47,103 nt of DNA from a bacterium (GTDB lineage Bacteria; Patescibacteriota; Minisyncoccia; UBA6257; 02-FULL-45-10c). Where the stretch lies: assembly GCA_030646915.1 (NCBI GenBank), contig JAUSKT010000012.1, positions 68,663 to 115,765 of the forward strand. The letters run 5' to 3'. Numbering within the stretch: position 1 is the stretch's first letter; each line of letters begins with the position of its first letter. The position numbers and the translations under genes are program-made. The notes beneath the pieces were generated by a model. That model ran no database searches and had not been told where the DNA came from. It saw only the letters and a list, made by a program, of their open reading frames with translations. This document shows positions 7,832 to 15,582 of the stretch, piece by piece.

Positions 7832-8923
7832 ATGATTAATAGTCTTAAAAAAACCGATTCAGTGATTGCCAATTTGCTTAAGTCTTCTCCGGATTTAATG
7901 GGGATGGTGAAAGAGGGCGATTTAGTGACGGCTAAACTTTTAAATCGCGCCCCTCGGGCAGTTTATTTTGATTTAGGAAAATATGGCACCGGAGTTGTTT
8001 ATGGAGTGGAGCTTTTAAACGCAAGGGAAGTTTTAAAGAATTTAAAAGAAGGCGATACGGCTTCCGCAAAAGTGGCAGATGTTGAAAATGAAGACGGCTA
8101 TGTTGAACTTTCTTTGGCTGGAGCGGAAAAACAAAAATCTTGGCAGGTAGTCCGGGAATTGGCGGAAAAAGGAGAAGAGGTTTCAGTTAAAATTGTTGGC
8201 GCAAATTCTGGCGGCTTAATGACAGAAATCGGAGGCTTAAAAGCTTTTTTGCCGGTATCCCAGCTTTCCAGCGAACATTATCCGCGGGTAGATGACGGCG
8301 ATAAGGCAAAAATTTTGGAAGAATTAAAAAAATTCGTCGGACAAGAATTAAAAGTAAAAGTTTTAGATGTTAATCCGCGCGCTGAAAAATTAATTCTTTC
8401 TGAGAAAGAAGTTACCAGCGTGAATCTTAAGGAAAAATTGGCTAATTATAACGTAGGCGATGTCATAGACGGAATTATTTCCGGAGTGGCGGATTTCGGC
8501 GCTTTTGTGAAATTTGCCGATAATCCTGACGTGGAAGGATTAATCCATATTTCAGAATTAGACCATAAATTAATTGAGAATCCGAAAGAAATTGTAAAAG
8601 TTAATGATCAGGTAAAAGCAAAAATTTTAGAAATCAAAGACGGCCGAGTGACTCTTTCTTTGAAGGCATTAAAAGAAGATCCTTGGCAAAAAGTAGAAGA
8701 GCGCTATAAGGCAGGAGCAGAAGTAGAGGGAACCGTAACCAGATTTAATCCTTTCGGCGCTTTCGTGGCTTTAGACGCGGAAATTCAGGGATTGATCCAC
8801 GTTTCAGAATTCGGCAGCGTGGAAGAAATGAAATTGAAAATAAAAGAAGGCGAACGCTACAAATTCCACATTGATTCAGTAAAGCCGGCAGAAAAAAGAA
8901 TCATCTTGAAGTTAAAAAAATAA
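7832..8923 (+). CDS. rpsA: 30S ribosomal protein S1
   Basis: 363 residues with four S1 RNA-binding domains, at about residues 25-90, 110-180, 195-265 and 280-350. The best conserved are domain 3 (GDVIDGIISGVADFGAFVKF, VEGLIHISEL) and domain 4 (GTVTRFNPFGAFVALD, IQGLIHVSEF). E. coli S1 has six domains; four is usual for compact genomes. S1 helps bind mRNA to the 30S subunit, which matters here because many genes lack an obvious Shine-Dalgarno. It has its own promoter region and terminator, so it is probably monocistronic. Confidence 0.95.
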   Translation: MINSLKKTDSVIANLLKSSPDLMGMVKEGDLVTAKLLNRAPRAVYFDLGKYGTGVVYGVELLNAREVLKNLKEGDTASAKVADVENEDGYVELSLAGAEKQKSWQVVRELAEKGEEVSVKIVGANSGGLMTEIGGLKAFLPVSQLSSEHYPRVDDGDKAKILEELKKFVGQELKVKVLDVNPRAEKLILSEKEVTSVNLKEKLANYNVGDVIDGIISGVADFGAFVKFADNPDVEGLIHISELDHKLIENPKEIVKVNDQVKAKILEIKDGRVTLSLKALKEDPWQKVEERYKAGAEVEGTVTRFNPFGAFVALDAEIQGLIHVSEFGSVEEMKLKIKEGERYKFHIDSVKPAEKRIILKLKK

Positions 8924-8948
8924 GCTCAAAAAGAGCTTATTTTTTTAT
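8919..8948 (+). terminator. Intrinsic terminator after rpsA
   Basis: The stem AATAAGCTC/GAGCTTATT with an A-rich loop begins within the stop codon region and runs into a T tract. Confidence 0.85.
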
Positions 8949-8977
8949 TTGACTTTTCCCGACTTTTATTATATAAT
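8949..8977 (+). promoter_or_regulatory. Consensus sigma-70 promoter for the 558-residue protein gene
   Basis: TTGACT at 8949-8954 and TATAAT at 8972-8977 are separated by 17 nt, close to the ideal vegetative promoter. Transcription would start near 8984 and give a leader of about 55 nt. Confidence 0.8.
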
Positions 8978-9037
8978 TTAACCAGCAGAAAGTTGTTCGA
9001 AATTGACAACTACATATGGAACACGAGGTAACCAGCC

Positions 9038-10714
9038 ATGACCGAGCCGATTCGAGCGGTGACCGATGGAGATATCCAAACGGCCTTCGGAGAAGGCCAG
9101 CAGGATATTCTCTCTGAGGAAGCCAAGGACTTTTTAGAAAAAGGTAATTTTCAGGAATTCATTAATCAAAAAGGATATTTTGAATTAATTTGGAAGCGGC
9201 GGAATCAATCCCAGATTACCCTTGAATCTTTGGGGGAATTTTGTGGCCACGATTCTTCCATTCCGGCAAATGTTCAACCCGTTTGCTCTGTGCATTTGGC
9301 AAGAAAAATTCAAGAAGAATTAGAAAGTAATTTTTCTGGCCTTCCTTCTCCTGTTTACCAATATAAAGGACTGGAAGATCTCTTAAAAGAATTTTCCGGT
9401 CCCAACCGCCAAACTTGGCTCCGCAATAATTATATTGAGTTTTATCAGAAAATTGATGCTTGGAAAAAAGAGCTTGCCCATCTTGCCAAGACTATGGATT
9501 TGGGGAAAGTTTGCCCCGCAATCCTTGGCATTAAGGAAAAGCTTTTAAAAAGCGATGAAGTTGAGGAATTTTCTTTTGCTCCGCGCTTTTATTATCGGAT
9601 CCGAACCCGCGAAGAAGACGGCCAGCTGGCCGGCGATATCGTGGCGAGAAAAGGCGGATCTAAATTAAAAATCGGATCGTTTATTCTGATCCGGGTTGAT
9701 TCTGAAACCCAGCTTTTCAAAATTCCATTCTTTCTTGGATTGGAATTGGGTTATCATATTCTTCCGGTTTGTCCGGAATGCACTGAAGAATTGCGGAATA
9801 CTTTTTTCAATTATAAAAAGGTTCAAGATCGACGAACCGGCCGGGAATCTTTGCGCTGGGATCTTCTTCCTGCGCAAACTTATGAAGATGCAGTTAAGCG
9901 GAGAGAATATCTGGAAAAAAGAAGCGAGTATAACAGCGACAAGCCGGAAGAGATTGATGAAAGAAATATTCATGATCAATCTTGCTTCGGCCTTTCTGTT
10001 GATGTTTTTACTCCGGAATTGGATAAAGAACTGGATCTTTGTGAAACCGAAAGAGATATCTATGGAGTTATCTCCAGGTTTTTGCAAAAATTCAATCAGG
10101 AAGAAATCAATAATTTAAAAGTTTTTCTTGGCGAGAATTTAGGAGATTTGGCTGAAGGCAAAACCATGGGGCAGGACGGCGATCGAGGAAAGCATGCCGG
10201 CCTCGGGCCCTTTGGCGGAAAGCCAGAACCTAAAGAAGAGCCGATTCCCGATTCAGGCCTGAGAAAGCTTTTACCAAAATGCCTTTATGATAAGGCAATG
10301 GCAGATTCTTTCTATAAGCGTCTAATTTGGGGATTGGTTCGGGAAATGCAGAATGAAAGCGGTTTTGAAATCGCTAAGATCTATTGCCGAGTGACCAGAA
10401 TTCCTAAGGCCAATAATACCCACTTCTACCATCTCTGGCTGGTGCGCATGAAAAACCCGACCGATACCGGACAGACTTTGCCGGTAAAAGAGCGGAGGGA
10501 AATGAATGCAAACCAGATGCGTTTTTGGATCCCGTTTATTGAACTTTTTCAAATGAAAGTGAGTAAGTTTGAGGGCGAAGAAGATTGCCGCCTTCCTTAC
10601 TTGAATACTTTGAAAAATATCATAAACTTCTTTCAGCGGTTCAGCGTTACTCCGCCGGATGGCATGGCTGAGTGCGAGGACAGGCTGAGGAAGCTTAAGA
10701 CTCAATTAAGATAA
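9038..10714 (+). CDS. Conserved-looking protein of unknown function, 558 residues
   Basis: Soluble and charged, without signal peptide or membrane segments. A possible metal site is PVCPECTEEL (about residues 243-252), and further cysteines are scattered (CPAILG, DLCETE, CLYDKAM, IYCRVTR, EDCRLPY). The first 30 codons are more GC-rich than the rest. It has a near-ideal promoter, a GAGGT Shine-Dalgarno 9 nt before the ATG and its own terminator, so it is a strongly expressed single-gene unit. No family is recognised. A function is not assigned. Confidence 0.75.
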   Translation: MTEPIRAVTDGDIQTAFGEGQQDILSEEAKDFLEKGNFQEFINQKGYFELIWKRRNQSQITLESLGEFCGHDSSIPANVQPVCSVHLARKIQEELESNFSGLPSPVYQYKGLEDLLKEFSGPNRQTWLRNNYIEFYQKIDAWKKELAHLAKTMDLGKVCPAILGIKEKLLKSDEVEEFSFAPRFYYRIRTREEDGQLAGDIVARKGGSKLKIGSFILIRVDSETQLFKIPFFLGLELGYHILPVCPECTEELRNTFFNYKKVQDRRTGRESLRWDLLPAQTYEDAVKRREYLEKRSEYNSDKPEEIDERNIHDQSCFGLSVDVFTPELDKELDLCETERDIYGVISRFLQKFNQEEINNLKVFLGENLGDLAEGKTMGQDGDRGKHAGLGPFGGKPEPKEEPIPDSGLRKLLPKCLYDKAMADSFYKRLIWGLVREMQNESGFEIAKIYCRVTRIPKANNTHFYHLWLVRMKNPTDTGQTLPVKERREMNANQMRFWIPFIELFQMKVSKFEGEEDCRLPYLNTLKNIINFFQRFSVTPPDGMAECEDRLRKLKTQLR

Positions 10715-10723
10715 TAGTAGTTT

Positions 10724-10757
10724 GCCCCGTCAGAAATGACGGGGCTTTTTCTTTTTG
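10724..10757 (+). terminator. Intrinsic terminator
   Basis: Stem GCCCCGTCA/TGACGGGGC with a GAAA loop, followed by TTTTTCTTTTT. Confidence 0.92.
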
Positions 10758-10793
10758 TAATTTGCTTATGTAAAACTTTCTTATATACTAACT

Positions 10794-11062
10794 AGAATCT
10801 ATCTCGATAATATTTTCTAAACGCGTTGTCAGCTAAAATGGATTAGATCAAGGAGTGACGACAAAGGTGTATCCTTAGATACTCCGAGGAGGAACGACAA
10901 AGAGTTAATTCATTTTAGCAACAACCCGAAGGGATACAGCCAATTTTATTCATAACTGCATTAGTTGTCGGAAAGGTAGCAAGCTACGATTTCCTCCCCC
11001 TGCCTTGTTCTGAATAAAATTGGCTAATATCGCGTTAGTAAACTATTATTGAGATAGGTTCT
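10794..11062. repeat. Structured ~270-bp repeat element, copy 1
   Basis: Outer arms AGAATCTATCTCGATAAT and ATTATTGAGATAGGTTCT pair fully if two G-U wobbles are allowed. Inside are a left hairpin (GCTAAAATG/CATTTTAGC), a small CCCGAAGGG hairpin and a right hairpin (AGCCAATTTTATTCA/TGAATAAAATTGGCT). The right loop carries GTCGGAAAGGTAGC and GCTACGATTTCC, shared with the copies at 37576 and 44776. The whole is a multi-branch junction. No open reading frame of note. It lies between a terminator and the ftsH leader. Confidence 0.8.
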
Positions 11063-11067
11063 TATAT

Positions 11068-11073
11068 TATAAT
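11068..11073 (+). promoter_or_regulatory. Possible -10 box upstream of ftsH
   Basis: TATAAT in an AT-rich run, without a good -35. If used, the CCCGTTAGA element would lie wholly within the ftsH 5' leader. Confidence 0.35.
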
Positions 11074-11086
11074 TGTTAGCATGGAC

Positions 11087-11191
11087 ATGAATCCCGTTAG
11101 AAAATTAACAAACATGTTTAACTTAACTAAAAATTTATTCAAGCATTATCGGAAGTTTTCAGTCGGCAAGATGTTTAATTTAATTTTCTAA
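11087..11191 (+). CDS. Upstream short ORF in ftsH leader, encoded by palindromic element
   Basis: 34 codons beginning at the ATG duplicated upstream of the element (an alternative in-frame ATG lies at 11081) and ending in TAA five nt before the ftsH ATG. The peptide begins MNPVRKL and ends VGKMFNLIF. The leader of hsp20 encodes a peptide of the same length with 21 of 34 residues identical. The spacing would suit termination-reinitiation onto ftsH. It may be translated by virtue of the displaced original start; whether the peptide itself has a function is unknown. Confidence 0.45.
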   Translation: MNPVRKLTNMFNLTKNLFKHYRKFSVGKMFNLIF

Positions 11192-11196
11192 ACGGG
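11093..11196 (+). repeat. CCCGTTAGA-family palindromic element, ftsH copy
   Basis: 104 bp. The arms CCCGTTAGAAAATTAA and TTAATTTTCTAAACGGG form a 16-bp stem with one bulged A. It abuts the ftsH ATG and is flanked by ATGAAT (11087-11092) and ATGAAA. Its last 29 nt are identical to those of the hsp20 leader element, including the bulge. Confidence 0.88.
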
Positions 11197-13062
11197 ATGA
11201 AAATTATAAAAAATGGCATGAAAAATGGGATGACTTTATATAAAAATATTTTATGGGCAGTACTTACTCTATTTATAGTAGCGGCTGTTTTTTCGCTTCT
11301 TTTTGAAACCGGCAAAAAACCCTTGGAATTAACTATGACGGGCTTGGTGGAAAAAATTAATAAGGGAGAAATCCAGACAATTGTCGTTCAGGGCAATGAC
11401 CTTTTGATTGATTTAAAAAATGGAGATAAGGGAACTGCTAAAAAAGAATCCGAATCCGGCTTGAGCCAGACCCTGAATAATTATGGGGTGAATGCCAAGG
11501 CGTTACAGTCTGTGGTTTTAGAAATAAAAGACCAGTCCGGATTTTATTTCTGGATGAATTTATTACTCCCGATCCTTTTGCCGCTAATTGTTATTGGCGC
11601 GATGTTTTGGTTTATTTTCCGGCAGGCAAAATCCGGCGCGGGCCAGGCTTTCAGTTTTGGCAAATCCAATTTAAAAATGTTCGGATCGTTTAAAGACCGG
11701 ATAAGTTTTAAAGATGTGGCCGGCTTGAAAGAAGCGAAGCAAGAATTGGAAGAGGTGGTGGATTTTTTGAAAAATCCGAAAAAATTTCTGGAAATGGGGG
11801 CGCGGATTCCGCGCGGAGTGCTTTTAATCGGCCCGCCCGGAACCGGCAAAACTTTGCTTGCCCGCGCTTTGGCAGGAGAAGCCAATGTGCCGTTTTTCCA
11901 TATTTCCGCTTCGGAATTTGTGGAAATGTTTGTGGGCGTCGGCGCTTCCCGGACTCGGGATGCTTTTGCGACTGCTAAAAAAGCCGCTCCTTCTATATTA
12001 TTTGTTGATGAAATTGACGCAGTAGGCCGGGAACGGGGCGCTGGAGTTGGCGGTGGCCACGATGAAAGGGAACAAACTTTAAACCAGATTTTGGTGGAGA
12101 TGGACGGTTTTGACCGGGATTCTAATGTGATTGTGCTGGCGGCTACGAACCGTCCGGATATTTTGGATCGGGCGCTGATTCGCCCAGGCCGTTTTGACCG
12201 GCAGGTGTTTTTAGATTTGCCGGATATTAAAGACCGGGAAGAAATTTTAAAGATTCACTCTAAAGGGAAACCGCTGGCAAAAGAAGTGGATTTGAGAAAG
12301 GTGGCGGTTCGGACGCCGGGCTTTTCCGGAGCGGATTTGGCGAATTTAATGAATGAAGCCGCGATTTTTGCCGCTCGGAATAGCCGGAAAATTGTTACTC
12401 AAGATGATTTATTTAGTTCCATTGAAAAAGTTATGCTTGGGCCGGAGCGGAAAAATCGGGTGATTACCCAGAAAGAAAAAGAAATTACCGCTTATCATGA
12501 AGCGGGTCATGCTTTGGTTGCGGCCAGCTTAAAAGACGCTGATCCGGTGCACAAAGTTTCCATTGTCAGCCGCGGCCGGGCAGGCGGCTATACTTTAAAG
12601 CTTCCTCTTGAAGAACAGCATCTTCGGAACCGAACGCAATTTTTGACCGATATCGCGGTAGCGCTTGGCGGATATGTGGCGGAAAAATTTGTTTTTGGAG
12701 AGATGAGCACCGGCGCTTCCAGCGATCTCCAACAAGCTTCAAAAATGGCGCGGGCGCTGGTTACTCAATTTGGAATGAGTGAGAAATTAGGTCCGCAAAC
12801 TTTTGGCGAAACCCAAGAACTGATATTTTTAGGCAGAGAAATTTCTACAGCAAAGAATTATTCGGAAAACATGGCAACTAAAATTGATGATGAAGTCAGA
12901 AATTTTATTGACCATGCCCATACTGCGGCTAAGAAAATTGTGAGTTCCCGCCGGAAAGTTCTGGATGCGATTGCCAAAGCTTTGATTGAAAAAGAAACTT
13001 TGGAACAAGAAGACTTTAATAAGTTAGTTGGACAATTTAAGTTGAAACCTTTGGGAATATAA
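11197..13062 (+). CDS. ftsH: ATP-dependent zinc metalloprotease FtsH
   Basis: 621 residues. Membrane-anchored AAA+ protease that degrades misfolded membrane proteins and short-lived regulators. Two transmembrane segments (about residues 19-37 and 110-133) flank a short extracytoplasmic domain. The AAA module has Walker A GPPGTGKT (from residue 212), Walker B ILFVDEID and the second region of homology [20 protein letters not shown]. The protease domain has the zinc motif HEAGH (His435) and a downstream acidic ligand in the SSDLQQA region. The start ATG immediately follows a palindromic element, with no Shine-Dalgarno at normal distance. Internal Met residues at 8 and 12 are possible alternative starts. 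Confidence 0.97.
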   Translation: MKIIKNGMKNGMTLYKNILWAVLTLFIVAAVFSLLFETGKKPLELTMTGLVEKINKGEIQTIVVQGNDLLIDLKNGDKGTAKKESESGLSQTLNNYGVNAKALQSVVLEIKDQSGFYFWMNLLLPILLPLIVIGAMFWFIFRQAKSGAGQAFSFGKSNLKMFGSFKDRISFKDVAGLKEAKQELEEVVDFLKNPKKFLEMGARIPRGVLLIGPPGTGKTLLARALAGEANVPFFHISASEFVEMFVGVGASRTRDAFATAKKAAPSILFVDEIDAVGRERGAGVGGGHDEREQTLNQILVEMDGFDRDSNVIVLAATNRPDILDRALIRPGRFDRQVFLDLPDIKDREEILKIHSKGKPLAKEVDLRKVAVRTPGFSGADLANLMNEAAIFAARNSRKIVTQDDLFSSIEKVMLGPERKNRVITQKEKEITAYHEAGHALVAASLKDADPVHKVSIVSRGRAGGYTLKLPLEEQHLRNRTQFLTDIAVALGGYVAEKFVFGEMSTGASSDLQQASKMARALVTQFGMSEKLGPQTFGETQELIFLGREISTAKNYSENMATKIDDEVRNFIDHAHTAAKKIVSSRRKVLDAIAKALIEKETLEQEDFNKLVGQFKLKPLGI

Positions 13063-13065
13063 AAA

Positions 13066-13094
13066 AGCGCTCCGATGATTAGTCGGAGCGTTTT
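13066..13094. terminator. Bidirectional intrinsic terminator
   Basis: Stem CGCTCCGA/TCGGAGCG with A tracts on the left and T-rich sequence on the right. It serves ftsH and the convergent gene at 13097-13597. Confidence 0.88.
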
Positions 13095-13096
13095 GT

Positions 13097-13597
13097 TTAA
13101 ATTTTCAGTTCCCAGTAATACTGATCCTTGTAGCCCGGAAATAATCCGGCTTTTTTAATCGGGATTTTTCCGGAAAAAGTTATTTCAATAAGATAATCAT
13201 TAGCAGAGCGCAAAATAGTTCTTTTAACTTCTGGTAGTTTTAGATCGTCTGGTCCATCATAGGGCTCATAGTAATTAGGATAGCCAGTATGTGCCATGTG
13301 TATTCGGCTGTCGCTGTAAAAACGTTCGTAAGCGACTGACCAGCGATCTCCACCAAGACGGTTTCTTTTGGATATTGCGGTCCTATAAAAAAATACTTTT
13401 TTTCCGCCTATGATTATATTAAGGCCGTATTTTCTGTGACCGATGGCGAATTTTTTACCTTTCAAGTTTTTAGAAATTATGACTTTCCCGCCAAGTGAAC
13501 CGCGGAGACGGATATAAATCCGTTCTGGCTTAAAGTGTTTTAGCGCCAGCTGAATATTTTCAAAATATCGGTCTGGGAGAATTTCGTATTTTTCCAC
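13097..13597 (-). CDS. Hypothetical protein, basic, beta-rich
   Basis: 166 residues, no membrane segments or signal peptide. The composition is Lys/Arg/Tyr-rich with alternating hydrophobic strands (KVIISKNLKG, YGLNIIIGGKKVFFYRT) and aromatic ends (KDQYYWELKI). A RIYIRLRGSLGGKV stretch lies near residue 30. No family is recognised. It stands alone on the minus strand between two terminator or repeat regions. Confidence 0.6.
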   Translation of the reverse strand: MEKYEILPDRYFENIQLALKHFKPERIYIRLRGSLGGKVIISKNLKGKKFAIGHRKYGLNIIIGGKKVFFYRTAISKRNRLGGDRWSVAYERFYSDSRIHMAHTGYPNYYEPYDGPDDLKLPEVKRTILRSANDYLIEITFSGKIPIKKAGLFPGYKDQYYWELKI

Positions 13598-13688
13598 TTA
13601 ACCTCTTTATGTACTTGAAAGAATCTGAAAGTATTATATACCATTTTTAGAAAAAATGGTATTTTGTATAATATAATTTAATATAGAA

Positions 13689-13827
13689 GATCTGCTTATC
13701 TTTCGTACGGCAACTACGGAGCGCCAAATTACTTGGTCTTGCATTGCAAGAATTTGGCGCGAGGGGTAGGGCGGCGCCGATCGCAGGAATCGGCGAACGC
13801 CGATGCCGGTAGAAAGATAAGCAGATC
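13689..13827. repeat. Palindromic element just upstream of tRNA-Ile
   Basis: 139 bp. Perfect outer arms GATCTGCTTATCTTTC/GAAAGATAAGCAGATC, then CGGCA/TGCCG, enclose two GC-rich hairpins (GCGCCAAATT..AATTTGGCGC and CGCCGAT..ATCGGCG). This is the same three-way-junction design as the 270-bp repeats but with unrelated sequence. It ends 6 nt before tRNA-Ile. Confidence 0.8.
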
Positions 13828-13833
13828 GGAAAA

Positions 13834-13906
13834 GGGTCAGTAGCTTAGCGGTTAAAGCACCAAGCTTATACCTTGGTGATCGATGGTTCGAATCCATCCT
13901 GACCCA
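13834..13906 (+). tRNA. tRNA-Ile(UAU)
   Basis: 73 nt with a complete cloverleaf. Acceptor GGGTCAG/CTGACCC, D arm GCTT/AAGC, anticodon stem CCAAG/CTTGG with loop CTTATAC (anticodon TAT), T arm GATGG/CCATC, discriminator A. No encoded CCA. It reads AUA directly with UAU instead of the usual lysidine-modified CAU. Confidence 0.92.
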
Positions 13907-13950
13907 CAAAATGATATAATAAATGGAATATATAAAATAAATATATTATT

Positions 13951-14223
13951 ATGAAAACTATGGAACAGCCAAAAATGAATCATAAAGAAAATGGGAATTT
14001 ATCGCCAGAGAAAGCAGCCATTGAAATTGAAGCTAAGGTATTGGCTCTTTTCGGAATTCATCATGGAGACATCGAGGCTCAGCAAAAATGGGTGGAAAAG
14101 AATGGAAAAAAATTTCGAGAGATTTTTGAAAAAAATAAAACAGCCTTTATGGATGTTTATAAAGATTTAGAATCCCGATCAGATTTGCCTCAAATAATAA
14201 AAATGGCGATGGACAGAGAATAA
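13951..14223 (+). CDS. Hypothetical small helical protein
   Basis: 90 residues, highly charged and predicted all-helical, with no membrane segments. It includes KAAIEIEAKVLALFGIHHGD and a Lys-rich middle. No family is recognised. It stands alone between tRNA-Ile and a terminator. An internal ATG at residue 4 or 9 could also be the start. Confidence 0.6.
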   Translation: MKTMEQPKMNHKENGNLSPEKAAIEIEAKVLALFGIHHGDIEAQQKWVEKNGKKFREIFEKNKTAFMDVYKDLESRSDLPQIIKMAMDRE

Positions 14224-14236
14224 GATTTTCCATAAT

Positions 14237-14266
14237 AATCCCCCTCAAGTGAGGGGGATTTATTTT
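14237..14266 (+). terminator. Intrinsic terminator
   Basis: Stem AATCCCCCTC/GAGGGGGATT with a 4-nt loop, followed by TTATTTT. Confidence 0.9.
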
Positions 14267-14268
14267 GG

Positions 14269-14340
14269 TGCGCGCTGAGGGAATCGGACCCCCGGCCTAC
14301 TCGGTGTAAACGAGTCGCTCTACCATTGAGCTAAGCGCGC
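14269..14340 (-). tRNA. tRNA-Val(UAC)
   Basis: 72 nt. Acceptor GCGCGCT/AGCGCGC, D arm with GCTC/GAGC, anticodon stem ACTCG/CGAGT around loop TTTACAC (anticodon TAC), T loop TTCGATT. No encoded CCA. Confidence 0.92.
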
Positions 14341-14439
14341 TTTTATACAAATATAAACTTCATATTTTAAAAAATCAAATTTGCAATTTTATACAAAACC
14401 TATTATTTTAATAGCAAAGCTCTTTGATAAGGATTATAA

Positions 14440-15204
14440 GTGGCTAACAAAGTCTGGGTCTTTGATTTGGATGGAACTTTGATGAATAGCGATTTCTATA
14501 AAAAACCGGCCGAAGAAGCCTATGCGGAAATTATGCGGGCGCTGGGAGATAAATCCCCGTCTTTTGCTGAAATTAAATCTCGCCATAATGATTTTGATAA
14601 GGCGATGATTTATGTAAAAAATCCAAGCACTGGAAAACTTTATTTGTATTCAAAACAGCGTTTCCCAACCTCTTTAGTAAAATTCTACGAAATGCTTTGT
14701 AAAGAAGCAGGCGCGGAAACCGATTTCTCGCTCATGAGAAAGCTTTATAATATCGGCTTAAAGGCATTTAAAGAAGAGCGGTATATTAGAAAAATTAAGG
14801 CACAGGCTTTTACTGTAGCAAAATTTCTTAAGGGGAAAGGAGATACCTTATTGGTTCTTACTAAGGGTGATAAGCGGGTGCAGGGCGATAAGAGACGGGC
14901 TTTGAAGAAAGCCGGCCTTCTTAAATACTTTGACGATTTCATTATTGCGCCAGATAGCAAGTACGGATTTTTCAAGCTAATACGAAGCAGGTATAAAGGT
15001 GATGCTTATTATAGCATTGGCGATACTTATGCTGATGATATTCTGCCCGCAATCAAGGCTGGTTATTTCGGAGTATATATCCCATTTTCATTAAATTGGA
15101 AGGAAATCGGCAAATTTAAAAGAATTGAGCGCAGGCGAAGCAAGAAGAATTCTAACCGTTATGATAATTTAGTAGAAATAGCAGAAAAGTATGACCATTT
15201 GTAA
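14440..15204 (+). CDS. HAD-superfamily hydrolase
   Basis: 254 residues from a GTG start at 14440, chosen because the HAD motif I strand KVWVFDLDGTL begins four codons later and an AAGGA lies about 8 nt upstream. Motif I is DLDGT (nucleophile and acid Asp), motif II is the VLTKGDK region, the motif III Lys lies in KKAGLLKYF, and motif IV is IGDTYADDILPAIKAG. An all-helical cap follows motif I. Such enzymes are usually phosphatases; the substrate cannot be read from the sequence. Monocistronic with its own terminator. Confidence 0.85.
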   Translation: MANKVWVFDLDGTLMNSDFYKKPAEEAYAEIMRALGDKSPSFAEIKSRHNDFDKAMIYVKNPSTGKLYLYSKQRFPTSLVKFYEMLCKEAGAETDFSLMRKLYNIGLKAFKEERYIRKIKAQAFTVAKFLKGKGDTLLVLTKGDKRVQGDKRRALKKAGLLKYFDDFIIAPDSKYGFFKLIRSRYKGDAYYSIGDTYADDILPAIKAGYFGVYIPFSLNWKEIGKFKRIERRRSKKNSNRYDNLVEIAEKYDHL

Positions 15205-15230
15205 AACAGCGCTAAGCGCTGTTTTTTGTT
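15205..15230 (+). terminator. Intrinsic terminator after HAD gene
   Basis: Self-complementary ACAGCGCTAAGCGCTGT followed by TTTTTTGTTTTT. Confidence 0.85.
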
Positions 15231-15268
15231 TTTAATCCGGCAAATGTCGCATAATATTGGAGTGAAAC

Positions 15269-15338
15269 CCCGTTAGAAGTCCGCTCTCGCCAAGAGCGAG
15301 TGGCGGCAGCCACCTTGGGGCGGCTTACTTCTAACGGG
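15269..15338. repeat. CCCGTTAGA-family palindromic element in the GTGAAACA array
   Basis: 70 bp with ends CCCGTTAGAAG/CTTCTAACGGG and inner hairpins CGCTCTCG..CGAGAGCG-like and GGCGG/CCGCC. It is flanked on both sides by GTGAAAC, consistent with a 7-bp target duplication. Confidence 0.8.
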
Positions 15339-15513
15339 GTGAAACAATTATGTGAAACATTGGGTAAGATTTCCCTATTAAAGTAACCCAACTACCGTTA
15401 CGTGAAACATTTTTAACGCCTTAGTAAACGCTTTAAAATATGTTTCACGCTTAAAGCGTGAAACATTGGTACGGCTTTGAGCCTATTCTTGGAAGATGTC
15501 AGTTACGTGAAAC

Positions 15514-15582
15514 CCCCACACCTAATGAGTTTTAGTTTGCCAAAGGCAAACAAGATTTTAATTAAACTCATTAGGTGTGGGG
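15514..15582. repeat. Second palindrome flanked by GTGAAAC
   Basis: 69 bp with near-perfect arms CCCCACACCTAATGAGTTT and AAACTCATTAGGTGTGGGG and a GCCAAAGGC centre. GTGAAAC flanks both sides. The terminal sequence is unrelated to CCCGTTAGA but the target is the same. Confidence 0.8.

Noticed and set aside
9665-10705. Overlapping reading frames of 127-140 codons on both strands inside the 558-residue gene
   Set aside because: They lack start signals and protein-like composition; they are shadows of the real frame, which has promoter, Shine-Dalgarno and terminator.
13634-13909. Minus-strand reading frame beginning MWVRMDSNHRSP
   Set aside because: It runs antisense through tRNA-Ile and the palindromic element; this kind of sequence is a well-known artefact of tRNA antisense translation.
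15400-15520. Integron attC sites suggested by GTTAC motifs
   Set aside because: No paired RYYYAAC/GTTRRRY arrangement or integrase; the motifs are better described by the GTGAAACA repeat.
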